Assembly: GCA_963169105.1 (NCBI GenBank)
Contig: OY720642.1
Span: 15,866,965 to 15,930,964, forward strand
Length of the DNA: 64,000 nucleotides
Reading direction: 5' to 3'
From: Ceriagrion tenellum
Taxonomy: Eukaryota; Arthropoda; Insecta; Odonata; Coenagrionidae
Shown: positions 36,860 to 48,845 of the stretch, piece after piece
Position numbering within the stretch: the first letter of the stretch is position 1
How the letters are laid out: each line of letters starts with the position of its first letter
Notes under the pieces: model-generated
Seen by the model: only the letters and a program-made list of their open reading frames with translations
What the model was told of the DNA's origin: nothing
Databases searched by the model: none
Position numbers and translations under genes: made by a program

Positions 36860-37870
36860 GGAATGGGTTTAGAGAGCCTATTGTGGGATTTGATAACACG
36901 GTGGATCACTCGCCAAGGAATCGTGATTGGCCCTCTTTTATTCATTATTTATATTTATGACCTAAGTTCTAGAGTTTGCAGTAAATTAAGATTATTTGCA
37001 GACAATACAGTAGTCCACCGTGAAATAAGCGAAGATAAGGACTTTGAAGCTCTGTCATCGGACCTTAACAGAGTTCATTCGTGGTGCCAGGAGTGGGGTT
37101 TAGAACTAAATATCAGTGAATGCACCACAGTTTACTTCCTGCAAAAGTCATCATTCAAAAGGCATACCTACACCGTGGGTGGAGTAAAATCTTCAAATAC
37201 AGTAAAATATCTTGGAATTACCTTAACTTCAGCTACCTCGTATATCGTGGGGAACACACATACAAAACATATGAGGCACAGCATTAAAGAAACTAGGTTT
37301 TGTCAAACGTATAATAGGAAGGTACTCAGATAAAAAAGTCAGAGAGAGATGCTAATTCGCTCTGGTTAGGCCACACCTCGAATACGCCGCGTGCATTTGG
37401 GACCCTGGTCATAAAGATTTAACCAAAAAAATTAACAAAATACAAATAAAAGCAGCACGGTTCGTTAAAAACTGCTACGAATGAACGTATAGTGTTACAC
37501 AACTGTTAGAGGGATTTAGATGGGAGTCCCTAGAGACTTGGAGGCTGCACGCTAGGCTTAGGCTGCTTGAGATATTCAGAACTGGTGTTTCAGAGCGACA
37601 CAGAGAATATTATCATGACGCCTCACTACATTTCGAGCTCTGACAGAAGCGATAAAATAAGAGAGATACTCTGCCAACCAGATAGGTACAAAAACTCGTT
37701 CTTTCCGCGCACAATAAGCGACCACAATACTGAGCTCCTCTTAATACACTCCCATAGTAAATGTCACCATTTCACGTCCAAAACTTTTACATATTTACAC
37801 GGCTGGTGACCTATCACCCCCTGCCCAATGTCCACGTGGCGGTTCGCGGGGTAGTATGTAGATGTAGTAT
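36860..37870 (+). pseudogene. LINE family A reverse transcriptase, longest remnant
   Basis: Non-LTR retrotransposon reverse transcriptase, Jockey/CR1-like. The open stretch to 37333 holds RQGIVIGPLLFIIYIYDL (the usual PQGSVLGP block is altered), then LRLFADN, where the catalytic FADD/YADD aspartate pair has lost its second Asp, then LNRVHSWCQEWGLELNIS and VKYLGITLTS. After 37333 the frame breaks, but LVRPHLEYAACIWDPGHKDL and the 3' carboxy end follow in other frames. The 3' untranslated region ends in ATGTAGATGTAG near 37866. The enzyme is inactive: core mutation, frameshifts and 5' truncation. Confidence 0.9.
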
Positions 37871-38897
37871 TGCGAGATCAGTTGTTGCCGCGAGTCACAC
37901 CTCACCAATCAAGACTCGAGACGGCTGTGGTGGTATTGTGAGTCACTGAGTGAATATTTTAATTACTCTTCAGCTGATTCGGAAAATATTCTTTGACCAC
38001 ATTTCACTAGAGTACATGTGTTCATTCGTTGAAATCCACCATACTTGTAAAAATATGAATGATTCATTAGATACGTTTTAAAGTATTCGTCTTAATGGAA
38101 GCATTGCTACAAATGCTTACGATGCGGAATTCAAAACTGAAATGGAAATCATTTGTGCCTGCGATATTTTTTTACTCGGCGCAATACCTTTATATAAGCA
38201 TTAAAGTTACTTTGTAGACAGATTCTGGAAGTATTATACCAATGAACTTTTTAATAACACCCATTATTATTTGCCAAAAAGGTGGAGAGTTCTGAAAGAC
38301 GGTTTCAGGTATTGTTTTTGAAACATTTAAGCTCTGTCAATGAAGTGATATCTCCAATACTCTATGATCTCGTGCTGGAGCCCTCGATAATTTCGAACCT
38401 TTTTCACAATTAAATGAGATTTAAAACCACATTTCAATGTTTAATACTAGCGATTGCATAAAGGTACCTAATTTTTCTTTTATGTTCAAATGAATCCACT
38501 TCTCCGAGAGCTGGTGAGTATGGTTTAACCGCGTGAAAATAATGCGGAGAGAACTGGGGCTCTTTGGGTCCCTGAATTTCAAGATATGTTGACCCACAAA
38601 AATTACCTTGGCAGCAGGGTCATGAGTATGAGATTAAGAACAGAAGCAAGTCTCCAAAACAAGTCTCCGATGAACAGAAGGTCTCTCTCTAGAAGGGAAC
38701 ATCTGTCACTCTATTGGCAACACCTTTGAAGAACGACAAATCTCTACACGCTTAGAAAAAAAGTATAGGCGGAAATTTGAAACCTGCGCTAGACCAAAGT
38801 CACCAAGACCAGAAATTCTGATTTTTAAAGCAAAGAAAGGTTTCCCCATATGTATCCTGAAATCTATAGAGCGACTCAGAGTTGAAATAATGTGGTA
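37871..38897. other. No recognised feature
   Basis: AT-rich. Nothing recognised. Confidence 0.6.
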
Positions 38898-39369
38898 TGA
38901 GCATTACCTTTTGATTTTATTAAAACAACTCGGATCGCGTCGTAATCCAACATGAATCAGGAGTCGAAGTTCGAGTTCGTTATCATCGAGTTTGTTATCC
39001 AAAAAAAAACATTAGAAAAGAAGATTAGAAAAAAATGTCTCTGGGCACCATGTTTATGAGCTCGATCGACAAGCTCAGGAAAATGGATCACCTTTGTCAT
39101 GCGGCTACGAAAAAAATGCAGCATAGAGCATAGATGGTGTAAAAGATCCACAACATAACGTACAACTACGGGATCCGGACGAACTAACCCTGCTCGAAAG
39201 ATATTACAAGCAGCAACGGGTAATGCTTATCGCAATATCTCAAAAGAAAATTTTATTCTGATAAGCATTACCTTATGATTATGTTAAAACAACTCGGATC
39301 GCCTCGTTATCCAAAATGAATCAGGAGCCGAAGTTCGAGTTCGTTATCATCGATTTTTTTATCCAAAAT
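38898..39369. repeat. Direct repeat pair of ~107 bp
   Basis: About 38898-39004 and 39261-39369 match: GCATTACCTT(T/A)TGATT, AAAACAACTCGGATCGC, AATGAATCAGGAG, CGAAGTTCGAGTTCGTTATC and TTATCCAAAA. They lie in the same orientation about 360 bp apart. The segment between has no match elsewhere in the window. Confidence 0.85.
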
Positions 39370-40539
39370 GAAAGTCCACCTTTAATTCAGGTGTGTAAAA
39401 GAAAAGTGTTAAGCAATAAAAAGCAATAAAAGGCAATAAAAAGTCATAAAATAAATGAGAAAAGCAAAAATCAAATTTTTTAAATATTATGACATATTTG
39501 ACGGTCCAAATTTCTCAATATTTTACAAAAGGTATTATAATTATTATGCTGACGAAAACGGATATCGCACTTTTTAACATTTAATGTCCCTGACCATCAT
39601 TTGCTTCGCCGTGTGAAGTAAACGAGGAGCCGACGTCAAATATACGAGAAAAAAATGATCAAACAACAGCATCCACTTCTTTCGAACAGGCGCAAGAAAA
39701 AACACAACAACGATTTAATGTCTTGCCGACAAAAGCAGACACTTTCGATTCGAGGGACATGCACGCACTAAGCACAAAAGATGAGGAGAGACATGGAACC
39801 GACAGAGAGAGAGAGAGAGAGTCAGGGTCGAAAAAGGATAAAAAAGGGAGCGGAGCGTTGAACTGGTAAGGGATCAGGGGGTTAAAACGGATGAACAAAC
39901 AAGAATCTACGCAAAATGTGCGGGCTGTTTCTTTACTTCCACGTTGCCACAAAGGCGATCATCAATCACTTTCAGCGAAGCGACAATACAGATTCGCAGC
40001 TCTATTCTGTATCACGTCACCAACTCCCCCGCTCACACCGGCACCATATTGGAATTCGGCCGGTTACACCGGCACGGATAAAATATCCTCTTTTTAATAG
40101 TTATCCCCGCCCCATCGTGGCAAGGGTGAGGGACTCATTCCCCTTCCGACTGCCCTGACACCTTCCTCGATTACTACGGTCACAAACAGATTAGAAACTT
40201 TATTCTCTAAAAACGTCATAATTCCAAGATGAAGGATACGCATTTCATGACAATTGTGTCAGCTATCCATTCCCATCATCGAGCACTAACCCGTTGAAAA
40301 TGATCTTTCTTTTACCATGATTTGCTCCTTCTCCTCCCATGTTATTCGTATGAAGCGAAGCAAAGAGAATGGCAATTAAGCGAAAAACAGCCCAAGCAAA
40401 GAAAGCCCTCCTGTTGAAGAGGCGACTACTGTGCTCAATAAAGTTAAAATTACGAACAAGTAGACAGAATATGGAAACAATCGTCTGGAGCATTGCATTC
40501 AATGGATTCAATGGGCGCGAACCATCGAAATAACAGTCT
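39370..40539. other. No gene recognised
   Basis: Includes AAGCAATAAA-type short repeats at 39410-39450 and a GA run at 39805-39821. Open frames near 39659-40158 lack domains. Confidence 0.5.
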
Positions 40540-41480
40540 ACAAAAGACTTGAAGATTTCGAAATCTGGTTCTGAAGGAGAATGCTTAAGGCAGTTTGAGC
40601 GAAAAATCATTTTACTTAGAAATCAATGAATTTGGTCTCATTTTAAAGAAAAACATCTAACCTATCCAATGACACTAAAAACTCTACCCCTTACCACATT
40701 GCTTTCCGAGATATTTGCCAAATAATATCAGCCCATTTACATGTGAAACGGTACTTGTATACACTCCAGAGAGTCATTATTAACAAAATGAGGTATTTCT
40801 TACACTAAGATGTCGTAAAAAAACTATAAACGTGTAGTTTGTATGTTTTCTCAACTATTTTTTTAATTAATCATATTGTCACCACATTAGGTTCTTCCGC
40901 AAAATGTTCGGGCTGTTTCTTTGAACAAAAAACCGTTTTGAAGGAGTTTCAAACGCATCGCTCGAAAAAAATTAGTCAAGTTAAAGACTCATTTAGATAT
41001 TTCCATTTCATTATTAACAATTTCCATCATATAAAATTATATTATTGCACCATTGATAATGCAATATGTTTATTGATGTGTTCTACGGCTGGTGAAATAA
41101 AAACGTATAATTCCAATATGGTCTCTTTTATGACTAGGGAACTATCTCGCTCGGACTACCTTAAGTTCAAATGGACGTGTCATATAAGAAATTAAGAAGC
41201 ATATAGTTGCTTGAAGCAAGCACTAGAGGAAAGAACACTATAAAAGACTATTCAGAAATGGGGAACCAAAGTGATTGGACAAACCCTTAGGTACAATGGG
41301 TTCCCGAAGAATAGTATTGAAGAGAAAATATAGGAAAAAGTCCCGAAAGGAAAGCCAAGTAATAAAGACACAAGAAAAATGAAGTGGAAAGAACATGAGA
41401 AGAACTACAATAGAGTAAGGGAACAATTCCTATATTAATGCTAATAAGGGAAAAATGTTTTGCTGCAGTCAACCAATCAA
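40540..41480 (+). pseudogene. RTE-like LINE B fragment split by a TTAA MITE
   Basis: Before 40585 it reads KRLEDFEIWF, stop, RRML; after 41164 it resumes with KFKWTCHIRN, a degraded centre and ...TVAAVNQS-like coding near 41460. The segment at 45085-45465 is a parallel copy without the MITE (KRLEAFETWC, stop, RRFLKIKWMNKIRN). Both have a TGA at the same codon. RTE-type LINEs end their polymerase frame with this kind of sequence. Confidence 0.8.
40585..41164 (+). repeat. TTAA MITE copy 6, inserted in LINE B
   Basis: TTAA at both ends (40585-40588, 41161-41164). The empty site can be read by removing the element and one TTAA. It contains an odd segment near 40899-40922 that nearly repeats host sequence at 39911-39934. 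Confidence 0.95.
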
Positions 41481-41559
41481 ACCCAGAATTGAACGACCCC
41501 TAAATGATGTCGATGAGGATCAACTTGAAATTCCAAAAATATTCCCCAATGCTTTTCCT

Positions 41560-42118
41560 TTAAGGTAGTCCGAGCGAGATAGATCCCTAGTCATAATAGA
41601 GACCATATTCGAATTATAAGTTTTAATTTAACCAGCTGTAGGACACATCAATAAATATTGCATCATTAACGGTGCAATAATATAGTTTTATATGACGGAA
41701 ATTGTAAGTAATTAAATGACAGTATCTAAATAAGTCTTTAACTTGACTCATTTCTTTCGCGCGGTGCGTTTGAAACTCCTTCAAACCGGAAGGTTTTTTG
41801 TGATACCCAAGAACCTACTATGGTGACAATATGATTAGTTTTCAAAAAGATTTGAGAAAACATACAAACTACAACTGTTAGTTTTTTACGACATCTAAGT
41901 GTTATTAATACCTCATTTTGAACATAATGCCTCTCTGGAGTACAAACACGTACCATTTCCCATGGATAAGGGCTGGTATTTTTTGGCAAATATCTCCAAA
42001 AGTAATGTGGCAAGGGGTAGAATTTTGGTGTCATTGGATAGGTGGGATAGTTTTCTTTTAAATGAGACCAAATTCATTGATTTCTAAGTAAAATGATTTT
42101 TCGCTCAACCTACCTTAA
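41560..42118 (-). repeat. TTAA MITE copy 7
   Basis: Complete, 559 bp, TTAA at 41560-41563 and 42115-42118, with conserved ends. Confidence 0.95.
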
Positions 42119-43069
42119 GCGCCGAACAGTGAAAGTGGTGCCTCTTCCTCTCTTGACTTGCAACCGTGGGAAAGAATACCACAGAGGCAGTGTCTCAGGA
42201 TACTTTCTCCGCCGTGGTTCCCCTTTGGATGACTTACTATGGCAGCGAGTGAGGGATAAAAAAACTTTTCTGCTGTGTTAGAAAGAGGAGCGGAGGAGAG
42301 AGCAAGTCGAGGAAACGGGTGGACGAAAAGAACGGGGAAGAGAAAGAGAAGAATTCAGGTGACAGACAGAGAGACGTCGAAGACAGGGGAATGGGAATGA
42401 GGGAGCGGTGAGTGGCGACAGTTGGGGTGGTTGGATCGGTTTGTTTTGTGTACAGACATGCATAAAACTTTGCATGCGTGTCCTAGTTAGTGATATACAT
42501 AGAAAAAAGTGAAAGAAATAAGGCAACTGTATTGATTTTTTGGCATATTTACCGCTACATGTTGTGTATCCTTATGACACTTGACACATACTTCCAAATA
42601 ACTCTTAAGTTTACATAAATTTTCTCCTAAACTCCAAAAGATACGTTTTATGTAACTGTAATGAAGGATAACTAATATCAAGATATCACGTCGAGTAAAA
42701 AACATGTATTTACATAAAGTTTTGTTTAAATTTCTAATTCCACGCCGTATAATCAAGTCATAACACTAAACTAATTGTGGCGTAACAGCTCGCCACCATT
42801 GTAATAATTTTACAGGTTGGCAGTTCTGCCTCGCGCGAAGTGTCTGAACTGGGAGGATATTGTTGAGGGATAGGACTGTTGAGGGAAATCACGGGAAGCT
42901 ATGGGAGAGTTTTGTTGGAAGGAGGTCAGAAAGTGTGGAGAGGAATGAAAAGGTACACGTTAAGTGGTGTGTGTGGAGGAGTGCTGAAAGATCAAGAAAA
43001 TAAATACGAGTGTCAGGAATTGGAGACGGTGGACAATTCAAGGAGGATCAGGACTATCTTCTTCTGGTC
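42119..43069. other. Spacer with purine-rich patch and repeat X
   Basis: 42280-42420 is A/G-rich. 42671-42750 (minus) is a well-preserved copy of the repeat X block (complement of ACGGCGTGGAATTAGAAATT). No gene is recognised. Confidence 0.5.
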
Positions 43070-43285
43070 ATCAATCCGTAGATTGGTTTGCAGCAGTCGT
43101 TTTCCGTATCCATTCCGCCCGATCCTGGACCAGCCTCTTCAACTCCAAGTAAGAATGGCAGCCCATATCCTCTACAATCTGTTTGACATATTCCTTTCTG
43201 GGTCTACCTCTCGCATTTTTACCCTGAACTGCGCCCTCTATAATGGTTCCTAATAGTACCTTATGTCTTATAATGTGGCCTAACC
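43070..43285 (-). pseudogene. RTE-like LINE B 3' fragment
   Basis: Minus strand reads LLGTIIEGAVQGKNARGRPR, then YVKQIVEDMGCHSYLELKRL and a tail ending RKTTAANQSTD before a stop. These are the last residues of an RTE-type LINE polyprotein. It is 5'-truncated. Confidence 0.8.
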
Positions 43286-43869
43286 AGGACTATATCCAGA
43301 AGGAGACAGAAGTGGGACATGATTTGGACGGAGGTGAGGAATGAGGCAGATTGATGTATGAATGTTGTATTACATGTGATGCGGGTGGTGGAAAACATTG
43401 TTTAATATAAGTGATAAAGTGATTGATGTATACACATTGTATTACGTACCACTTGGGTAAAAAAACGTTGATCAATATAAAATAAACGTGTTACATAATT
43501 AATGGCAAAAATTGCAAAACATAATTCTTGAGTCATTTATATTACATGCAATGATGATATACACCGGTACCATAAATGACCTTAATGGAAATATGGCCCG
43601 AGAATGCTTTACAACTTACGTGAAAAGTTCATAAAATATTTAGGTTGACTCAAAATCAGCGCTCAAGCTACCATAAAGTGAAGCGGATGGGAATTGGAGC
43701 AAAGCACGACAAAGGTCACGAGGGAACCTCCGTTTGACGCTATTCATCAGATTCACTTTCCCCTCAGCTGCCCTCTCCCACATTCACCGCGGTTACGGTT
43801 TGCTGTCTACTGGTTTATACGTTGGTAATCGCTGTTACTCCTTGATTACAGCCTTCAGTGGAAACACAC
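43286..43869. other. No recognised feature
   Basis: AT-rich. Nothing beyond weak similarity to sequence near repeat X copies (CTCAAGCTACC near 43667). Confidence 0.5.
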
Positions 43870-44243
43870 AGCCTTTAAGAAACTAAGGTTTATAGACCAC
43901 ATGTAAGGTCTTTGGATAAAAAATAGAAAGAAAGATTCTACTTCGTTCTATTTTGGCCATACCTCGAATATTCCCGGAGTATTTGGGACCCTGGACTCGA
44001 AAATATAACTCGATAACCAACAGAGTACAAGGTAAAGCTACGCGCTTGGTTAAAAACCGTAACGGGACAAAAAGTGTTCCTCAGTGTTAGGTTGGGAGTC
44101 GTTAGAGACTCGGAGGCTGCACACTAGGCTTACACTGCTTTAAAAATTCAGAACATATGTGTTTCAGTGCGACTTAGAGAATACTTATCATGTTGACGAC
44201 GGATTACATTTATAGATTCCATTTGAGGCGATAAAATAAGAGT

Positions 44244-45003
44244 GCTACTACCTTGGGTTCGCCGGAGAGCACACAGGGAACGCAAAGGAGGGAATTAAAT
44301 AACTATTCAACAACCTTCCCGTTTCCATAATTCTTGGTTTATTAAGATTTTAATGCATTCCACACCCATGCCATACCTCGTCCAAAGCTCAACTGCCCAC
44401 ATTCTTACCCCAGCTCTCCTCTACTGGCTTGCAGTTCCTATCCCGGTGCTTTTTACCTATTCTCTGTTATTCAATTGATTGCTTTTAAACCTTTTACCTC
44501 AGAGAATGTCTATTTTATGTTACATGTTACTTGTTTATTACATCCTTTAATCGCTGTTGCTACTTATTCGTTTTATCTTGTTGTTTTTTTAGGATCTATT
44601 ACATGTTATTATCAGAACGTTTTCTGATAAACTCGTGCGGAGAATAAACGACGGGGAGCCGGGCCATCGGAGGAGATCGCTGTTCCTGGGCATCCAGCTG
44701 AGTCCCAGAAACAAGACGACCTCCATGGCCTACGACGTAATCCTTGAATACCTGCTGTTATTACTATGATCTGTTATTTTTTACTATAAACCTATAATAA
44801 ATTGAAAAAAATTCTGTAAAGAGCCCTGGGGCAGGGGTAGAGGGGGCCACCTGGCCTCACCTGCCCCAGGTAAAATAAACATGAGTCAAGTTAGTTAAGT
44901 CAGCGGTTGCAGGTGGCGGGAGAAGCGTTGGTTATCCGCTTGCTCGGGAGGCTTCCGAGTGTGGAAATGCGAGTCGGCTGTAAAGCGTGCTCACTTATAA
45001 GTG
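44244..45003. mobile_element. Unidentified ~760-bp insertion in LINE A
   Basis: Bounded by ATAAGAGTG on the left and TTATAAGTG on the right, a possible imperfect target duplication. It contains a strong stem CCTGGGGCAGG/CCTGCCCCAGG near 44827-44870 followed by AAAATAAAC. No coding frame or recognised terminal repeats. Confidence 0.55.
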
Positions 45004-45084
45004 ATACATTGCCGAACGGAAAGGAACAGAAGTTCGTTCTTTCCACGCATAATATTTGACCATAATAAGAAAGTGTACTATAAA

Positions 45085-45480
45085 CTAAGATCATAATAAG
45101 GCACGGACTATTAGAAAAGCTGACCAAAAAAGACTAGAAGCCTTCGAAACCTGGTGCTGAAGGAGATTTCTGAAGATAAAATGGATGAACAAAATAAGAA
45201 ATGATGAAGTGTACAGAAGAGGAAAGGATCATAAGGAACACCATAGAGAAAAGAAGAGCCAGATGAATTGGACACACCCTGAGACACAATGGGTTTGTGA
45301 AGAAATAATTGAAGGTAAAATAGAGGGAAAAGTCCCCAGAGGAAAACCCAGAGATAAGTTGATGGACCAAATAAAGAGAAAAGTACGTACGAATAGATAC
45401 CAGGAGGTAATGGAACCAGCATTAGATAGAGAAGGGTGGAGGGCTGCAGTCAACCTATCTTAGGACTGAACGCCCAATGA
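45085..45480 (+). pseudogene. RTE-like LINE B 3' end inserted in LINE A
   Basis: Encodes ADQKRLEAFETWC, stop, RRFLKIKWMNKIRNDEVYRR, a frame-preserved EEIIEGKIEGKVPRGKPRDK and REGWRAAVNLS before the stop. The 3' end ATGATGAAT suits the short ATGA-type tails of RTE elements. It is nested within LINE A, so LINE B moved later. Confidence 0.85.
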
Positions 45481-45592
45481 TGAATAAAAAACTGAGCTCC
45501 ACTCCAAGTTCTCCCAAATTACAATGCACCATTCCACCTCCCTATTACCTTCTCATTTACCTACTATATAACACGGCACGAGTCCTAACGTC

Positions 45593-45775
45593 CCCCGGTG
45601 GCGGCGGGGTTAAGTCTTCGCCTGCTAACCCGAGGGTCGCGGGTTCGAATCCTGCCTGAATATATTATTCACTGCCCAGGACATGGATGTTTTTGATCGT
45701 CGAATGAGTTCATTGTAAGAGAGGACTGTACAGTCCTAAATTCGATCAATAAAGACAAGTTATCATTATTATTAT
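45593..45775 (+). repeat. tRNA-derived SINE family B
   Basis: tRNA-like head GGTGGCGGCGGGGTTAAGTC with B box GGGTTCGAATCC (45649-45660 region), a short body, and a 3' tail of (ATT)n. It shares head and body pattern with 55738-55925. Inserted in the LINE A 3' untranslated region. Confidence 0.85.
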
Positions 45776-45835
45776 CCCCTACCACATGCCAATGCAGCGG
45801 CTCGTAGGGTCGTATGTAGATGTAGAAGACAGATG

Positions 45836-46548
45836 GAGGGGTTTCCAGATTGAATGGTAGAGGAGGGGTTAGCTGCTGCGATGGCAAAGGGGGTGAAAGG
45901 CACAGAGGACAGAGAGAGAAGGGAGTCCTTGCTCCGCATTCACTTCCATTGTGTCGCAAGTAACGTAAAGTAGCGGGCGAGAGAGAGAGAAAGAAAGTGA
46001 GAAAAAGGGAGATCGGAAGATGGAGGAGAGGAGGCAAGGCAGAGGGAGTCCACAGGAGGAGGTGCGGAAACGCTTTGCTCTTGACCTGGTTACTCCTCCA
46101 CCACCACATGCTGCCCCCCCACCCACTCCCCCTATCCATCCTCCCGCGAAGAGCAGAATCACTCTCGCACTGCTGCTCTTCAACTCTCCTCTCCACTCCT
46201 CCTTCTTCTCCTCCTCGATTCTTGTCTGAATCACGTGCCGCGAGAGAAGAAGGGAGACTGAAGTTTCCTTTTTTTCCTTTTGAGACGGCGCGGGAAGATG
46301 GCAGGCTTGAAGCGAGAGAAATTAGGAAGAGAAAAGCAGAAGTGGGAGAAAAAGGAAGGTTGCATCGGGTGAATGAGATTGATCAGCTCCCTGTCGCAAA
46401 AGTCCCTGGCGCAGACCTGTGTGGTTTTGAGGGGAGGTAAAAATTGAGGCGATTAAAGTAAAAGGACGGATGGGAAAAGAGAATGGCAACGTCAGAGAGA
46501 GAGTGAGGCAGGAAAACTGAAATGCTTCAAAAACAGAGCACTATGCAC
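45836..46548. other. Purine- and pyrimidine-rich blocks, no gene
   Basis: 45840-46060 is A/G-rich and 46090-46210 is C/T-rich on the plus strand. Long frames across them (for example 45669-46196 minus, 45997-46440 plus) encode low-complexity residues and are rejected as genes. Confidence 0.6.
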
Positions 46549-47110
46549 TTAAGGTAGTTTGAGCGGAATATCATTTTACTTAGAAACCAATGAATTTGGT
46601 CTCATATTAAAGAACAATGTCTCTCTCTTCTAATGACACCAAAAATTCAACCCCTTACCACATGACTTTCCGAAATATTTGCCAAAAAATACCAGCCCTT
46701 TTACATGGGAAATGGTACGTGCATGCACTCCGGAGAGCCATTTCTTACAAAATGAGGTATTTCTAACACTTAGATGTCGTAAAAAATTAACAGCGCGTAG
46801 TTTGTATGTTTTCTCAGCTATATTTGAAAATTAATCATATTGTCACCGCAATAAGTTCTTGGGTATCATAAAAAACCTTTCGTTTTGAAGGAGTTTCAAA
46901 CGCACCGCGCGAAAAAAATGAGTCAAGTTGAAGACTTGTTTAGATATTTTCATTTCATTACTTACCATTTTTGCCATATAAAACTATATCATTGCACCAT
47001 TAATAATGCAATATTTAATTGATGGGTCCTACAGCTGGTGAAATTAACACGCATAATTCGAATATGCTCTCTATTATGACAAGGGAACTATCTCGCTCGG
47101 ACTACCTTAA
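46549..47110 (+). repeat. TTAA MITE copy 8
   Basis: Complete, 562 bp, TTAA at 46549-46552 and 47107-47110. It is a good reference copy for the family. Confidence 0.95.
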
Positions 47111-47194
47111 ATCCAAGGTAAGTGATCAAAATCATCCAATGCTATAGTTTTACGAGGGAATCTATCTTACGGTGGTTGGAGCGATATTTGTCTA

Positions 47195-47578
47195 TGCAAA
47201 GGGAACGGGTTGGTGTAGTGGCTAGAGTACTCGCCTACCACACGGGCGGCCAGGGTTCAAATCCCTACAGAGAAGTATGTTTTTTAGAGGGAACCCGATC
47301 CATACTCGAGTGTCTTGAGGAGGGCATTTCATGTACAGCACTCCGTCTGTCGGATGAGACGTTAAACCGTGGTCCCTTTGGCGCCTTTCGTTAAGAGCAG
47401 GCTAATTCCGACGCCGGGTTTCTATTCACCCTTCATCCCTTACTTATCCCCTATGGCGTAAATGCCCTTTTCACCCTTCCTCCCTTACTTATCCCCTATG
47501 GCGCAAATGACCTTAGCCGTCGGTCGCCTCCCCAAATTTCCAATCCAATCCTTGTTTATGTAAATATATGTGCGAAAA
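47195..47578 (+). repeat. SINE family A, full-length copy
   Basis: tRNA-like head with A box TGGTGTAGTGGC and B box GGGTTCAAATCCC, then a body with GTCGGATGAGACGTTAAACC, a duplicated segment CCTTACTTATCCCCTATGGC (two copies about 47438-47515), and the 3' end TTCCAATCCAATCC. The minus-strand copy at 2871 matches it. Confidence 0.85.
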
Positions 47579-48845
47579 TTTTCATGCACGCTTTCATTAA
47601 TAATATTTATAGATAAGAGTGACAAAATTGCATGCTATTGCTTTGTTTTTTAGACAATTTAATACTGTTTTAACACCTAGTCTTGTGGCAATCACGAAAT
47701 GATTTTTAAATAATTTGATTTCATATGTACAGATGTTCTCCTAAACGAGAAACATGCATTAACTATTTTTATTTTTCTCCTATTTCACATGAAGGTATTA
47801 CTCAGAATGAAAAATTACATTTTACACAGTGTTCGCTCATATTTTGAATCCCAACGTTAAATAGAAGTCTTAAAAAACTTTAATTAGAGCAAAAACTCTA
47901 ACAGAATTCTTGCTACACTCATATCAGGACATGTACGGTTTTTTCCAACGAATAAATAGATGTACCCAAGTGAAGTGTGGTCCACGAATGTTCTTCAACT
48001 TACTTGAAAACCTGTGCACCTAACCACTCACGTTTTGCGGTCCACTCACCTTAATCCCTTGGAAGTCTCATTGAGAGAGATTCGCCGAATTGGGACGATT
48101 GTAAGTGATGAGTCATCCAACTTCTCGAATGGTTCGTTTTGGCTGCTTAGAGAAATTGTAACCTGACTAAACCTCCTCATTACGCAACCTTCCGTTTACC
48201 ATGTCTCAAATTTGTCCACTGCGCAGCTCCAAGACATTTATCTGGAGCTATACCAAAACTTGAATGGAACAGAATTCCTCATTTTAAAATCCCTCTGCTT
48301 ACACGATGCGTTTTATCCATATTCTTCTAGGAAATTTTTTCCATGCTCTATTTCTTCCTTCAATATTCTAAGGAGACTGTAATATCGCAGAGTATGAGCA
48401 ATCAGTAATTGTAAATATAATCACATATTTTTTCATCGGCCATGTCCTCATTAGCTTCAGTCTCTACTCAATTACGTCTCGATCCATCACAAAACTCGTG
48501 AGGCACTTGCTATGACAAAGATGGTTAAGACATGTTTTCTTCAGGAAAAATGATGGAAGTGAAGACTACCAAAAGGAGAGCGGAAGAGAAGAAGAGTTAT
48601 AACTCGAGTTAAAGAGCCCGGGGAGATGAGAAGAACACCGGAGGACTAATAAGTGAAAAGGGCATTAAAGGAATAAATTAGAACAATGTGATATAAAACT
48701 CGAGCAAGTTCCTAGCGCTTAGCATAGGTTGGTTTTGGGACATGAGCTACTGAAACTGTCACAGTCCTACCAAACGGGGGAGGAATATTTTTCAGAGAGG
48801 AGCCTTTCTGATTGTCGCCAATATAAACGCTTTGAGAACTGGGAT
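47579..48845. other. No recognised feature
   Basis: AT-rich. 48520-48720 is faintly like degraded RTE LINE sequence but too decayed to call. Confidence 0.5.

Larger units (their letters stand above)
43870..45835 (+). pseudogene. LINE family A copy interrupted by three insertions
   Basis: The LINE A parts, in order, are 43870-44243 (polymerase carboxy region), about 45004-45063 (TGCCGAACGG to ATTTGACC), about 45483-45590 (3' untranslated start, CTGAGCTCCACTCC) and about 45776-45825 (the 3' terminus, CGTATGTAGATGTAG). Joined, they follow the order seen in the unbroken copies at 22477 and 62014. The inserted parts are listed separately. Confidence 0.8.

Noticed and set aside
45669..46440. Long overlapping open frames on both strands (up to 175 codons)
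   Set aside because: They lie over A/G- and C/T-rich blocks and encode low-complexity Arg/Gly/Glu or Pro/Ser/Leu. No domain, and several frames are open at once.
48520..48720. Possible RTE-like LINE fragment
   Set aside because: Only a faint resemblance in a few residues; too decayed to separate from chance.
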